From positions 186,001 through 250,000 of the forward strand of contig JAQTYU010000003.1 of the NCBI GenBank assembly GCA_028688145.1: a stretch of 64,000 nucleotides of DNA, in the 5' to 3' direction. The translations under genes and the position numbers were made by a program. Source of the stretch: Thiotrichaceae bacterium (GTDB lineage Bacteria > Pseudomonadota > Gammaproteobacteria > Beggiatoales > Beggiatoaceae). This document shows, piece by piece, positions 10,747 through 19,689 of the stretch; position 1 is the first letter of the stretch, and the number at the start of each line of letters is the position of its first letter. Below the pieces are notes generated by a model, which was not told where the DNA came from, ran no database searches, and saw only the letters and a program-made list of their open reading frames with translations.

Positions 10747-13296
10747 ATGGCTTTTTCAAGATTTATGCAAGTGAGCTTGAATAACTTTTTAGGTCACGCG
10801 GTAAATATTAAAGCCATCACGGGTAATACGGCGGGTCTGAATAAACTGACGGATATGTTATACAAGCATTTTTGTCAGCCCGCCCAGCATTTATTACCTG
10901 CTTATCGGGACAGTTTTCAGCAAACATTAAAAGCCTTACGTTTGACTTTAAATCCGCCATTAATTTCGTGGCAATGCAAAGTTGTCAAAGATTTTCAACA
11001 AGATATAAAAAAGCTATTTTTACCTGTTTATCCCCACAAAGAGTTATCTAAAAAGCTTGCTCGTGAATGTGCGCGTTTAGAACAACACAGCTTATTTGCA
11101 CAAGATTCTTTACACATTGGCACAAAACAAGCCTTTGAAGCGGATTTGGCAGGCTTAATCGGTGCACGCCAATTGCCTGATTTAACCCAAGCGATTGTGA
11201 ATGATATTCAACGCAGTCAAGCGATTTCCCCCGAATTACTCAATTTATTGCAAGCGCAGGATTTATTAGCCTGTGGAATTTGGCATTTTTTGCGAGCCGA
11301 CAAAAATGTCAGCGCGCTGATTAGCTTATTGCAACAAGAGCAAACTTTTCAGCGCGTGCTGATTATTGATGAAAATGTGCAAAGCATTTTGCGGCTGGTG
11401 CGCGACATTCATCAATATGCCGAGCGCGCCCAAAATAATTATGCCGATGATCACAGCGTGCAAGCCTTGGTTCAAGCGCGTCGCCAATTAAGCCACCAAA
11501 TCGACAGCCCTTGTTTATCCACGTTGACCCGCGCTTTTCAAACGGGCGAAGTGGAGCACGCCCGCGAATTGATGCAGCAGGCTTTAAGTGAAGCGCGCAA
11601 TACCGCCGAACAAGCCTTAACCCATTACAGTTTATTCAAACTCAGTTCCGCAGAACATCAGCCCGATTTAGCCGAAGCATTTACTCATTTACAAGCCGCG
11701 ATACGTTTAGATGCTGCGCATTATGCCCCCTGCGACCCACTGAGTTTTAGCCTGCAAGCCTTGCTCGGCGTGGGCGGCATGGGTTATGCCTTATTGGCAC
11801 AGGCGGGTAAAACCCCTGTGGTGATGAAATGTTTCTGGCAAAACTTGCAACATCAACAATTGGATGAAGCCCTGAAAATTCAGCGTGTTGCACAAGCGGT
11901 TGTGCCGCCACTATTTGGGACAGGCATTTATCAATATCACGGACGCTTATGTTTAGTCAGCCACTATTTGCCGCACGCAATCGATGGCGCACGTTGGCTG
12001 CAAACCCAAGGCAAATTAACTGACGCACAGGGTTTAACTGTCGCAATTCGGCTTGCCGAAGCTTTACACGCGATTCATCAAAGCGGCGTGCTGCATTTAG
12101 ATTTAAAACCCGCCAACCTGCTGTTATTACCCGCGCCCGAATCCGCCGCCTGGCAAGTGCGCATTATTGATTTTGGCTTGTCAAAATTATTGCCGTCTTT
12201 GGCAACGCAAAACCACACCCGCAGTTTGACAGGCAGTCTCGCCCGCAAAATTACCGCTTCTTTTGAATATGCCGCGCCCGAACAAAAATCAGGTCTCGCC
12301 ACCAGCCCCGCCAGCGATGTTTATAGTTATGCGAAAACGATGCTGGAGTTATTGGGCGATATTAACGGCTTTGATGTGCCGCTGGGTTTGCAAAAAATCT
12401 TAGCAAAATGTTTAAAAGCCAAGCCCGAGGCGCGAATTAAACTGCCTGATTTATTGGCAGAACTGGCAGATTTAGCGATTTTAGCCAGTCCCGAATTAAT
12501 CACGCCGTTGACGGTGGAAGAATTTCCCCAATACGAATTAAATCCCTTAGCGGTAACGATTGAAGCCCCTGATTTGTTCGCAGTGACGACCGCGCTCAAT
12601 TTTGAAGTGGCAGGCGTGCCCTTGGAATTGGTTTATATTCCTGAAGGGGAATTCATGATGGGGGCTTTAGATGGCGATGAAGATGAATTACCCGTGCAGC
12701 GTGTGCGAATTTCTGAAGGGTTTTACATGGGGAAATTTCCCATCACCCAACGCCAATATCAAGCGGTGATGGGTAAAAATCCTTCGCATTGGAAAGAGGA
12801 AGATTCGCCTGTAGAGCAGGTCAGTTGGTTGGATGCCTGCGCTTTTTGTGAACATTTATCCCAACGTTTGGATCGAACATTTCGCCTGCCGACGGAAGCA
12901 GAATGGGAATATGCGTGTCGGGCAGGGACGGAGACGGCGTTTTCTTTTGGTGAAATTGTGAGCACAGAACGGGCTAATTATGATGGCAGTTATGGGTATC
13001 ATGGCGGCGGCAAAGGTGTTTATCGCAAACGCACCACGCCCGTGGGACGTTTTCCCCCCAATGCTTTTGGTTTATATGATATGCACGGCAATGTTTGGGA
13101 ATGGACTTGCAGCGAATATGCGCCTTACCGCGATAAAAAAGCGATGCTGTGCAATTCATCGCCTGAAGGACAACGGGTGTTGCGGGGTGGTTCTTGGTTT
13201 AATTTACCAGAGCACATGCGCTCAAGCCATCGCAACAGTGAGGGCACTAGCAACCGTTATTACTATATCGGCTTTCGGATTGTGTCGCCTGCTTGA
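10747..13296 (+). CDS. Ser/Thr protein kinase fused to C-terminal SUMF1-fold domain
   Basis: An 849-residue fusion. Residues 1-330 are helical and unrecognised. The kinase (about 335-595) has a glycine loop GVGGMGY, VMKCF Lys, catalytic HLDLKPANLLLL, IIDFGLSK and AAPEQKSG, so it looks active. The last 230 residues form a SUMF1/FGE (C-type lectin-like) domain with MGALDGDEDELPVQRV, LPTEAEWEYACRAG, GNVWEWTCS and LRGGSW, but the FGE Cys pair after RGGSW is missing, arguing against formylglycine synthesis and for ligand or partner binding. Start could be GTG 10744 or ATG 10747; AGGA at 10733 serves either. No membrane segment is evident, so it should be cytoplasmic. Targets are unknown; kinase-SUMF1 chains are known from signalling or conflict loci of multicellular bacteria. 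Confidence 0.85.
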   Translation: MAFSRFMQVSLNNFLGHAVNIKAITGNTAGLNKLTDMLYKHFCQPAQHLLPAYRDSFQQTLKALRLTLNPPLISWQCKVVKDFQQDIKKLFLPVYPHKELSKKLARECARLEQHSLFAQDSLHIGTKQAFEADLAGLIGARQLPDLTQAIVNDIQRSQAISPELLNLLQAQDLLACGIWHFLRADKNVSALISLLQQEQTFQRVLIIDENVQSILRLVRDIHQYAERAQNNYADDHSVQALVQARRQLSHQIDSPCLSTLTRAFQTGEVEHARELMQQALSEARNTAEQALTHYSLFKLSSAEHQPDLAEAFTHLQAAIRLDAAHYAPCDPLSFSLQALLGVGGMGYALLAQAGKTPVVMKCFWQNLQHQQLDEALKIQRVAQAVVPPLFGTGIYQYHGRLCLVSHYLPHAIDGARWLQTQGKLTDAQGLTVAIRLAEALHAIHQSGVLHLDLKPANLLLLPAPESAAWQVRIIDFGLSKLLPSLATQNHTRSLTGSLARKITASFEYAAPEQKSGLATSPASDVYSYAKTMLELLGDINGFDVPLGLQKILAKCLKAKPEARIKLPDLLAELADLAILASPELITPLTVEEFPQYELNPLAVTIEAPDLFAVTTALNFEVAGVPLELVYIPEGEFMMGALDGDEDELPVQRVRISEGFYMGKFPITQRQYQAVMGKNPSHWKEEDSPVEQVSWLDACAFCEHLSQRLDRTFRLPTEAEWEYACRAGTETAFSFGEIVSTERANYDGSYGYHGGGKGVYRKRTTPVGRFPPNAFGLYDMHGNVWEWTCSEYAPYRDKKAMLCNSSPEGQRVLRGGSWFNLPEHMRSSHRNSEGTSNRYYYIGFRIVSPA

Positions 13297-13383
13297 GTTA
13301 AGCGTGGGAACGAGATAAAGAACTGGGAAATTTCATAAGAATTAGGGAAATAGGGACTTCTTTGCAAAAGCCCCTGTTTTGAA

Positions 13384-14769
13384 TTAAGCCGCTGTTTTCC
13401 AAGGGGCAGCACTACGCACCGCAGACCAAATCGGGCTTTCAATGGTTAAAGCCAATTGGCGCACCAGTTCTAACATGCCTTGATAACCTGCATAACCAAA
13501 TTCGCGTTCTTGATTGATGTCGAGGAAAGGAATTTTTGCTTTCATTGCGGTGTACAAATTCCGACCACCCGCGATTAAAATATCTGCCTGGTATTCTTTG
13601 TAAACGCCGAGCAAGGCTTTAGGGCTGCCATCGTCAATCATCTTGGTGTTTTCGCCCATGATTTCACGAATGCGTTCCTTATCTTCTTCGGTCGATTTCT
13701 TGGTGCCTGTGGCAACCACCACCATGCCTAAATCTTGCAGCGCGGACACCACTGACCAAGATTTAACCCCACCCGTGTACAACAACACGCGCTTGCCTTT
13801 CATGCGTTCGCGCCACAGGTCCAATTCTGCACGAATACGCGCTTCTTCGCGGGCGATGAGTTTTTCCACGCGCTCGGTCAAATCGGGGTCTTTCAATAAA
13901 CGGGCAAAATCACGCAGCGCTTGTGAAGTATCGCTGATGCCGTAGAAACTGCCTTCAAACCACGGAATCCCATAAGTATCTTCCATTTTACGTGCCACGT
14001 TTAACATCGCTTTGGAACAGACCATCATCGTGGCTTCAGCGCGGTGCATGGTTTGTACTTCGTGGAAACGCGCATCGCCTGACAAAGTGCACAACACCCG
14101 CAATCCGAGTTCATCGAGCAAGGGCAATACATTCCAGAATTCGCCCGCAATATTGTATTCACCGACTAAATTCACATCGTGCACTTTGATGCCTTCACGA
14201 TAGCTATTTGCAGGTAAAGGTTCAGGTTCGCGCGTGCCGACAACGTGTTTCATCATCGCCTCGCCCGCGATGCGGTTGCCTAAATTTTTCGTGCCATAGA
14301 AACCTGCACAATCCACAGGCACCACAGGCGTTCCAAAATTTTCAGCGGCGGCTTTACAAATTGCGTCAATGTCATCACCCGTTAAGGCGGGCACGCAAGT
14401 GTTATACACAAACACGGCGGCAGGATGATAGCTTTGAATCGCTTGTTTAATCGAATGGAATAGGCGTTTTTCGCCGCGCCCCATAATCACATCTTCTTGG
14501 GTCAAATCGGTGGTCATACCCAGACGGAATAATTTAGAACCTGAAGAACGGGTGCCGCGATTGTCCCAAGAGTTTCCTGCACAGGCGATAGGACCGTGCA
14601 CGATGTGGGCAACGTCAGCAATCGGTAACAGGGCAATTTGTGCGCCGTCAAACGAGCAACCGCCTGCGGTCGCGCCGGGTTTGGGTTTGGCACAGCCTGA
14701 TTTTTCTTTTTTATTATGGCTACATGCAGGCTCATCGATGAGTTGTTTAAGGTCTTTCGTTGATTTCAT
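13384..14769 (-). CDS. nifE: Nitrogenase FeMo-cofactor scaffold protein NifE
   Basis: A 461-residue NifE: near the N-terminus [20 protein letters not shown] and [13 protein letters not shown] with cluster-ligand cysteines, then [19 protein letters not shown], all hallmark NifE stretches. NifE pairs with NifN as a scaffold on which the FeMo-cofactor precursor matures. I start at ATG 14769 (AGGA 6 bp upstream), not the TTG at 14775. No nifN or other nif gene is in the window; the next gene downstream is convergent. The promoter upstream has -24/-12, IHF and NifA sites (see those entries). The protein looks full-length and intact. Confidence 0.95.
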   Translation of the reverse strand: MKSTKDLKQLIDEPACSHNKKEKSGCAKPKPGATAGGCSFDGAQIALLPIADVAHIVHGPIACAGNSWDNRGTRSSGSKLFRLGMTTDLTQEDVIMGRGEKRLFHSIKQAIQSYHPAAVFVYNTCVPALTGDDIDAICKAAAENFGTPVVPVDCAGFYGTKNLGNRIAGEAMMKHVVGTREPEPLPANSYREGIKVHDVNLVGEYNIAGEFWNVLPLLDELGLRVLCTLSGDARFHEVQTMHRAEATMMVCSKAMLNVARKMEDTYGIPWFEGSFYGISDTSQALRDFARLLKDPDLTERVEKLIAREEARIRAELDLWRERMKGKRVLLYTGGVKSWSVVSALQDLGMVVVATGTKKSTEEDKERIREIMGENTKMIDDGSPKALLGVYKEYQADILIAGGRNLYTAMKAKIPFLDINQEREFGYAGYQGMLELVRQLALTIESPIWSAVRSAAPWKTAA

Positions 14770-14809
14770 GATCAATCCTGTGGCTGATGAGGTAGTTTTC
14801 AGCTTTCAA

Positions 14810-14824
14810 GCAAGGACTACGCCA
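14810..14824 (-). promoter_or_regulatory. Sigma-54 (-24/-12) promoter of nifE
   Basis: On the minus strand the sequence is TGGCGTAGTCCTTGC: TGGC and TTGC with exactly 7 bp between, matching the invariant GG/GC spacing of sigma-54 promoters. Transcription would start near 14798, about 30 bp before the nifE ATG. Confidence 0.85.
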
Positions 14825-14829
14825 GTTTA

Positions 14830-14842
14830 TAATGCATTGATT
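14830..14842 (-). promoter_or_regulatory. Candidate IHF site between UAS and sigma-54 promoter
   Basis: Minus strand AATCAATGCATTA fits the IHF consensus WATCAANNNNTTR at every position. IHF bends the DNA between a NifA site and the -24/-12 element in many nif promoters, which is the arrangement here. Confidence 0.65.
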
Positions 14843-14867
14843 TTTAATGAGTAAAACTAAAAATTAT

Positions 14868-14883
14868 TGTGAGGAAACTGACA
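14868..14883. promoter_or_regulatory. NifA upstream activator sequence (TGT-N10-ACA)
   Basis: TGTGAGGAAACTGACA is an exact TGT-N10-ACA match, centred about 78 bp upstream of the predicted nifE start. With the sigma-54 element and IHF site it makes a complete NifA-dependent promoter. Confidence 0.8.
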
Positions 14884-15260
14884 AAAGTATTTTAATCAAC
14901 ATCTATTGCCTGCGATTTATCAGTAAGCTTTTCACCCTCTTTTTCTAAAGAGATGTGGCTAAACCCATATCTTACCGATCCATCCAGTTGCAAGCATTTT
15001 TGAGTTGATGCAGCATGGCATCGAATAGGATATGAGCATTTCTGAGGACGCGTTTGCTTTTTCTTGGGTAATAAGTCATTTAACAAGGCTGACTGCCCAC
15101 TGTGTATCGTTCAGGCTACTTGAATAAGGGCTCATTTTATTTAACCTGAGTTCGAGATAAGAAAACTTAAATCTTTTAAATAATAATAAGTTAAAAATTA
15201 CGATCTAAATTTATATGGAATTATTGGGTAATTGACAAAATTCGACATGTTTTTTAGATA
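14884..15260. other. Gene-free stretch upstream of the nifE promoter
   Basis: About 380 bp of AT-rich DNA. A 64-codon minus-strand frame (14892-15086) is present but has no recognisable family features and no convincing ribosome site, so it is not called. It may be further mobile-element debris next to the MITE at 15261. Confidence 0.5.
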
Positions 15261-15377
15261 TAGGAGTTACGCAGTTTAATTTATAACATGTTGATTTTGC
15301 TTAAATCATAATTATTCAGCGCACAATCTTAACTCATTGTAAATAATAAAATTATGATTTTAATTGCGTACCTCCTA
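15261..15377. mobile_element. MITE-like element with the same terminal repeats, copy 2
   Basis: Left end TAGGAGTTACGCAGTT at 15261-15276 is identical to copy 1; the right end at 15362-15377 matches its complement with two changes. The 117-bp body has an extra inverted pair (AAATCATAATTATT near 15305 against AATTATGATTT near 15350) and no gene. It interrupts an IS1-type transposase remnant that continues at 15380. Confidence 0.65.
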
Positions 15378-15379
15378 AA

Positions 15380-15537
15380 GTTATCTATCTGCACCCACGT
15401 CTCTTGGCTTATGTATTTCTTTCGGGCATGTTCTACAAATGAGCAACCGCATTCACGACATTTATAGTTACCTGAATGGGTATTTCCATTCTCATCTCAA
15501 CAATATCAGTGACTTTACATTTAGGACAGTTCAGCAT
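15380..15537 (-). pseudogene. IS1-family InsA remnant (zinc-ribbon N-terminus)
   Basis: Read on the minus strand from ATG 15537, codons give MLNCPKCKVTDIVEMR, then after a frameshift GNTHSGNYKCRECGCSFVEH and ARKKYISQETWVQIDNF. That is the CxxC-CxxC zinc ribbon plus the start of the helix-turn-helix of IS1 InsA. The remainder is lost; the MITE end abuts it. A second decayed copy lies at 38740. Confidence 0.65.
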
Positions 15538-15656
15538 TTTTGCTTCTTTTCTACAATAGTCAGTTATCTTATTTCAACCTTCTTACCTGTTTAGCTCTAC
15601 TGAAATAAGATAGAATACAAATATCTAAAATTTTCGCAGCCCTCATGAGGTTATTT

Positions 15657-16187
15657 ATGCAAGTGCTCTTAATTCGCCATGCGATTGCCGAGGAATTAGA
15701 AGCCTCCGCCGATATTAGTGAACCAGCAGATGCCGCGCGTCCTTTGAGTGCGAAGGGCAAGATGAAAATGCGGAAAAATATCGAAGGTTTGCAACTGATA
15801 GTGCCCCATATTTATCATATTGCCTCAAGCCCCCTCGTGCGTGCACAACAAACCGCCGATTTATTATTGAGTGCTTATCGTGATGCCAAGCGCGATACTT
15901 TACGCGCCCTTGCCCCGCGTGGTTCAGCTCCTGCGATTTTGACGTATTTACAAGAACATGCCCACACTTCGCACACCATCGCATTGATTGGACACGAACC
16001 CGATTTAGGCGAGTTGGGCACATGGTTATTAAGCGGACATACGGATGATTGGATGCAATTACGCAAAGGATCAGCGTGTTTACTCGAATTTACTGGGAAC
16101 GTGATTGCAGGACAGGCAAATTTAGAATGGTCATTAAATCCTAGCTTGTTGCGCCGCCTAGCACGCAGTGGAAAAGCTGAGGATTAA
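15657..16187 (+). CDS. sixA: SixA-type phosphohistidine phosphatase
   Basis: A 176-residue histidine-phosphatase-superfamily protein. The RHG-type motif L-I-R-H-A-I-A-E is at the N-terminus, ASSPLVRAQQTADLL near residue 55 and the second His in ALIGHEPDLGEL near 110, as in SixA. SixA removes phosphate from HPt domains such as ArcB or from the nitrogen PTS. I start at ATG 15657 because GAGG sits 5-6 bp upstream; an in-frame ATG at 15645 would place that site inside the gene. It stands alone, followed by an unrelated hypothetical gene. Confidence 0.85.
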   Translation: MQVLLIRHAIAEELEASADISEPADAARPLSAKGKMKMRKNIEGLQLIVPHIYHIASSPLVRAQQTADLLLSAYRDAKRDTLRALAPRGSAPAILTYLQEHAHTSHTIALIGHEPDLGELGTWLLSGHTDDWMQLRKGSACLLEFTGNVIAGQANLEWSLNPSLLRRLARSGKAED

Positions 16188-16280
16188 GGGCAGACTGCCG
16201 CTGTGGTATGAAATATGCTATGCTAGAATAACTTTTCCGTAAGCAAAGCAATGCTGAGTTGTTAGTCAGAAGTTACCAAC

Positions 16281-16709
16281 GTGACCGATTCAATTCCTAA
16301 TTTGTGGCCCAACGACATTGGCAATTCTACACTACGCGCTCCCGTGGTTATCTTACGCGAGCAGGCGAAATTCTTGGGTACTTATACGAATAAATTAGTG
16401 ATGGGATGTATTCAATCTGTCCCGCCTAAAAATAATCAGTTTTCTTACACTTTCTGCCTCATCGCACCGATTTTAAATCAATACCAATTTCCCTTATTTA
16501 CCATCAGTCATGATATTGATTTTTATCCACTCAAAGTATTTCCACGCTTTGAAGAATTATTCCAAATTTTTAACAGTGATGATGATATAGGTACGCATGT
16601 CGAAGTGTATTCTGAACCAGAATTCATCGACTTGCTGATTAAACTGTTTTCATCGCCCGAAACGCGCCGAGTTATTCATGCCCTCATGGCGCAAAGCCAA
16701 CCTTCCTAA
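16281..16709 (+). CDS. Hypothetical protein upstream of purM
   Basis: A 142-residue soluble protein with a GTG start at 16281. I do not recognise the family. It is mixed alpha/beta with an acidic NSDDDIGTHVEVYSEPEF segment and no signal peptide, membrane helix or metal motif. It is 23 bp upstream of purM in the same direction and could share its transcript. The match in base composition with neighbours supports a real gene. Confidence 0.6.
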   Translation: MTDSIPNLWPNDIGNSTLRAPVVILREQAKFLGTYTNKLVMGCIQSVPPKNNQFSYTFCLIAPILNQYQFPLFTISHDIDFYPLKVFPRFEELFQIFNSDDDIGTHVEVYSEPEFIDLLIKLFSSPETRRVIHALMAQSQPS

Positions 16710-16732
16710 AACTTTTTCAGATACCGTAATTC

Positions 16733-17776
16733 ATGGACAAACAAGCTATTTCTTTAACTTATCGTGACGCTGGCGTTGATATCGACAATGGCGATTTACT
16801 CGTAGAACGCATTAAACCCATCGCCAAACGCACCCAGCGCAGCGGCTTATTGGCAGGACTGGGCGGCTTTGGCGCATTGTTTGAAGTGCCCACCGACCGC
16901 TATAAACAACCTGTTTTAGTGTCAGGCACGGACGGTGTAGGCACAAAATTACGCCTTGCGATGAGCATGGGCAAACACGACACCATCGGCATTGACTTGG
17001 TCGCAATGTGCGCCAATGACATCGTGGTTTCAGGGGCTGAACCCTTATTTTTCTTGGATTATTACGCCACGGGCGCATTAGAAGTTGAAGTCGCAACTTC
17101 AGTAATTTCAGGGATTGGCAAAGGCTGTGAATTGGCAGGTGCGGCATTGGTCGGCGGCGAAACCGCAGAAATGCCCAGCATGTATCATGATGGTGATTAC
17201 GATTTAGCAGGCTTTTGTGTCGGCGTGGTCGAAAAATCCGCCATTATTGACGGCAGCCAAGTACAAGCAGGCGATGTGCTCATCGGCTTAAGTTCCAGCG
17301 GTGCACATTCCAATGGTTATTCTTTAATTCGTAAAATTATTGAAGTGAGCAACAGCGCGTTAGACATGCCCTTTGACGGGCGCACTTTAGGCGAGGTTTT
17401 ACTTGAACCTACCCGCATTTATGTAAAATCCCTGCTAAACTTAATGCAATACGTCCCCGTCCATGCCTTAGCGCATATTACAGGTGGCGGCTTAATTGGC
17501 AACGTGCCGCGTGTGTTGCCACAAGGTTTGTGTGCAGAAATTGATACTTTAAGCTGGAAACAACCCGCAATTTTCGACTGGCTGAAAGCACAAGGCAATG
17601 TTGATTCGGTCGAAATGCACCGCACGTTTAACTGTGGCATTGGCATGGTGGTGTGTGTGGGCGCAGAACATGCGGAAACCGCATTAAGCCAATTACGCAA
17701 CAGCGGCGAAACAGCACAGATTATCGGAAAGATTATTGCTCACCCCACTGAAAGCGTGGTATTACTCGGCTTATGA
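16733..17776 (+). CDS. purM: Phosphoribosylformylglycinamidine cyclo-ligase (AIR synthetase) PurM
   Basis: A 347-residue PurM, the usual length. Seen are [14 protein letters not shown] at the N-terminus, the ATP-binding [31 protein letters not shown] and the C-terminal [10 protein letters not shown]. It makes aminoimidazole ribotide from FGAM in purine synthesis. The last 4 bp overlap purN, the standard purMN operon. No mutation of key residues is seen. Confidence 0.96.
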   Translation: MDKQAISLTYRDAGVDIDNGDLLVERIKPIAKRTQRSGLLAGLGGFGALFEVPTDRYKQPVLVSGTDGVGTKLRLAMSMGKHDTIGIDLVAMCANDIVVSGAEPLFFLDYYATGALEVEVATSVISGIGKGCELAGAALVGGETAEMPSMYHDGDYDLAGFCVGVVEKSAIIDGSQVQAGDVLIGLSSSGAHSNGYSLIRKIIEVSNSALDMPFDGRTLGEVLLEPTRIYVKSLLNLMQYVPVHALAHITGGGLIGNVPRVLPQGLCAEIDTLSWKQPAIFDWLKAQGNVDSVEMHRTFNCGIGMVVCVGAEHAETALSQLRNSGETAQIIGKIIAHPTESVVLLGL

Positions 17777-18390
17777 GCACCTTACCTATCGTGGTTTTAA
17801 TTTCAGGGCGCGGCAGCAATTTCAAATCCATTGCAGAAGCCAAATTACCTCATGTTGAAATTCGTGCTGTGGTCAGCAATCGCGCCGATGCGGGTGGTTT
17901 GGAGTTTGCGCGTTCGCAAGGCATTACTACCGCCGTGTTAGAACACAAGAATTTTGCCTCACGCGAGGCATTCGACACCGCACTCATGGCAGCCATCGAC
18001 CAGTACCAGCCAAAACTGGTGGTGCTTGCAGGATTTATGCGGATTTTAAGCCCGGTATTTGTGCAACATTATCATGGGCGTTTATTGAATATTCACCCGT
18101 CATTATTGCCTGCTTTCAAAGGTTTACACAGCCACGAGCGCGCGCTTGAGGCAAAAGTGAAAGAGCATGGCGCAAGTGTACATTTCGTCACTGAAGAATT
18201 GGATTCGGGTGCTGTGATTGCACAAGCGCGTGTGCCCGTTTTCGAGGATGACACCCCCGACAGCCTTGCGGCGCGGGTTTTAGTACAAGAACATCGTTTA
18301 TATCCCGAAGTCATTTCGTGGTTTGCACAAGGACGTTTGCAGTTACAAGAGACACAAGCTTTACTCGATGGAAAACCCATAATGTTTTAA
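17773..18390 (+). CDS. purN: Phosphoribosylglycinamide formyltransferase PurN
   Basis: A 205-residue GAR transformylase with the phosphate loop [18 protein letters not shown], catalytic [12 protein letters not shown] (Asn-His) and the [10 protein letters not shown] loop holding the catalytic Asp. It adds the formyl group from 10-formyl-tetrahydrofolate in the third step of purine synthesis. ATG overlaps the purM stop. Confidence 0.96.
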   Translation: MSTLPIVVLISGRGSNFKSIAEAKLPHVEIRAVVSNRADAGGLEFARSQGITTAVLEHKNFASREAFDTALMAAIDQYQPKLVVLAGFMRILSPVFVQHYHGRLLNIHPSLLPAFKGLHSHERALEAKVKEHGASVHFVTEELDSGAVIAQARVPVFEDDTPDSLAARVLVQEHRLYPEVISWFAQGRLQLQETQALLDGKPIMF

Positions 18391-18405
18391 TGAGGAGATG
18401 TGATC

Positions 18406-18927
18406 ATGAATAAACTTTCTTTGATGTTAATCTGTGCAAGTTTGAGTTTTGGCAGTCACAGTTTGTTGGCGGCGGAAATTGTGCCCACGGCCCCCGTAAC
18501 TGCGGCAACGACCACGGCTACCCCGCCACCGCCTGCCGTTGATGAACAAGCGGTTCGGGGCGCGAAGTTTAAAAAGCGTTGTCAAGAAGACCCAAAGTGG
18601 TGTGAAGAGAAGAAAGCCGAAATCCAAAAGCACCGCGAAGCGCGCAAACAATGGTGTGCTGCCAATCCTGCGGAATGTCAAAGACTTAAAGATGAGATGA
18701 AGGCGCTCAAGGCGCAATGTAAAGATTCTCCCGAACAATGCGCCAATGCTCGTAAAGAAATGAAGCAAAAAATGGGCAAGCAAAAGCATGATGCTCAACA
18801 AAAATGGTGTGATGCTAATCCTCAACGTTGCGAAACTTGGAAAGTTGAATTGCGCAAAATTGAAGACCAATACCGTGAAGCCCGTCGTCAATTACAAGAA
18901 AAATTCCCTGACCATCCTCAGTTTTAA
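18406..18927 (+). CDS. Secreted protein with four C-x2-[DNS]-P-x2-C motifs (paralogue 1)
   Basis: A 173-residue protein not assigned to a family. A signal peptide (residues 1-22, cleavage after LLAA) and an Ala/Thr/Pro-rich linker precede a charged helical region. That region carries four evenly placed motifs: CQEDPKWC, CAANPAEC, CKDSPEQC and CDANPQRC, separated by about 20-25 mostly Lys/Glu/Gln residues. Each would staple a helix with a disulfide in the periplasm or bind metal. GAGG at 18392 supports ATG 18406; a GTG two codons upstream is less likely. A paralogue with the same four motifs follows 195 bp downstream. Function unknown. Confidence 0.75.
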   Translation: MNKLSLMLICASLSFGSHSLLAAEIVPTAPVTAATTTATPPPPAVDEQAVRGAKFKKRCQEDPKWCEEKKAEIQKHREARKQWCAANPAECQRLKDEMKALKAQCKDSPEQCANARKEMKQKMGKQKHDAQQKWCDANPQRCETWKVELRKIEDQYREARRQLQEKFPDHPQF

Positions 18928-19007
18928 ATTCTAACGGAAGCCCCCTTATTCAAGCTAAGACTGTTGCCTGTATGCAGCGTCGCGGAATATGGGGGATTTA
19001 AAAATTT

Positions 19008-19100
19008 AACTGCGTCCCCAACCCCCTAAAGGGGACTTTAAAGATTAAACAAATTTTATCTTTAGGTTTTTAGCCCCCTTTAGGGGGTTGGGGGCGCAGT
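19008..19100. repeat. Dispersed C-rich inverted repeat, family A, copy 4
   Basis: AACTGCGTCCCCAACCCCCT at the left and AGGGGGTTGGGGGCGCAGT at the right, with inner arms CTAAAGGGGAC and AGCCCCCTTTAG. It separates the two tandem cysteine-motif genes and lies just before the second gene's ribosome site. Confidence 0.8.
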
Positions 19101-19122
19101 CAATCTCTTTTAGGAATTCACC

Positions 19123-19596
19123 ATGCTGAACAAATTATTTGCTTTATCTGTTGTGAGTTTATTGTTGTGGACGGGTTTTGTGGCGGCGGCTGACCAAACA
19201 CCTTCCGCTCGCGAAGAAGTCCAAAAGCGTTGCCAAGCTGATCCCAAATGGTGTGCTGAAATGAAGGCACAAGTGAAAGCGGAGATTCAGGACGAACAAG
19301 CCAAACGTCTGGCTGAGAAGAAAAAATGGTGCGCTGCGAATCCCGAAGCCTGTAAAAAAGAGCAAGAAGAAGTGCAAGCTTTAAAGGCAAAATGTGAAGC
19401 AACCCCCGCTCAATGTGATACTTTCCGTAAAGAATTACGTGAAAAACACCACAAAGAGAAACAAGAAGCGCAGAAAAAATGGTGTGAAACCAATCCACAA
19501 CGCTGTGAACAATGGAAAGCTGACATGCGTAAATTAGATGAACGTATGCGGGCAGAACATGCCAAATTACAAGAGCAATATCCTGACCGTCCGTAA
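19123..19596 (+). CDS. Secreted protein with four C-x2-[DNST]-P-x2-C motifs (paralogue 2)
   Basis: A 157-residue paralogue of the preceding gene. Signal peptide residues 1-22 (ends FVAAA), no linker, then the motifs CQADPKWC, CAANPEAC, CEATPAQC and CETNPQRC at the same spacing, and a similar end (LQEQYPDRP against LQEKFPDHPQF). Between the motifs lie Lys/Glu-rich helices, likely coiled. Eight cysteines with fixed spacing imply four intra-motif disulfides or metal sites. The tandem copies suggest duplication; the repeat between them (19008-19100) may have separated them. Function unknown. Confidence 0.78.
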   Translation: MLNKLFALSVVSLLLWTGFVAAADQTPSAREEVQKRCQADPKWCAEMKAQVKAEIQDEQAKRLAEKKKWCAANPEACKKEQEEVQALKAKCEATPAQCDTFRKELREKHHKEKQEAQKKWCETNPQRCEQWKADMRKLDERMRAEHAKLQEQYPDRP

Positions 19597-19607
19597 GAAT
19601 TAAGCCT

Positions 19608-19682
19608 AACTGCGCCCCTAAATCCCCTAAAGGGGACTTTAAACAAATGTTTAGCCCCCTTTAGGGGGTTGGGGGCTTGGTT
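19608..19682. repeat. Dispersed C-rich inverted repeat, family A, copy 5
   Basis: AACTGCGCCCCTAAATCCCC at the left, AGCCCCCTTTAGGGGGTTGG at the right. It lies between the convergent cysteine-motif gene and hslU, 8 bp from the hslU stop, and could terminate both. Confidence 0.75.
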
Positions 19683-19689
19683 TTAATGC

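Noticed and set aside
12610..13296. Diversity-generating retroelement target
   Set aside because: The SUMF1 fold fits, but no reverse transcriptase, accessory gene or template repeat is visible in the window, so it is kept only as a hypothesis.
14892..15086. A 64-codon minus-strand frame upstream of nifE
   Set aside because: No family features or clear ribosome site; it lies next to mobile-element debris and may be a chance frame.
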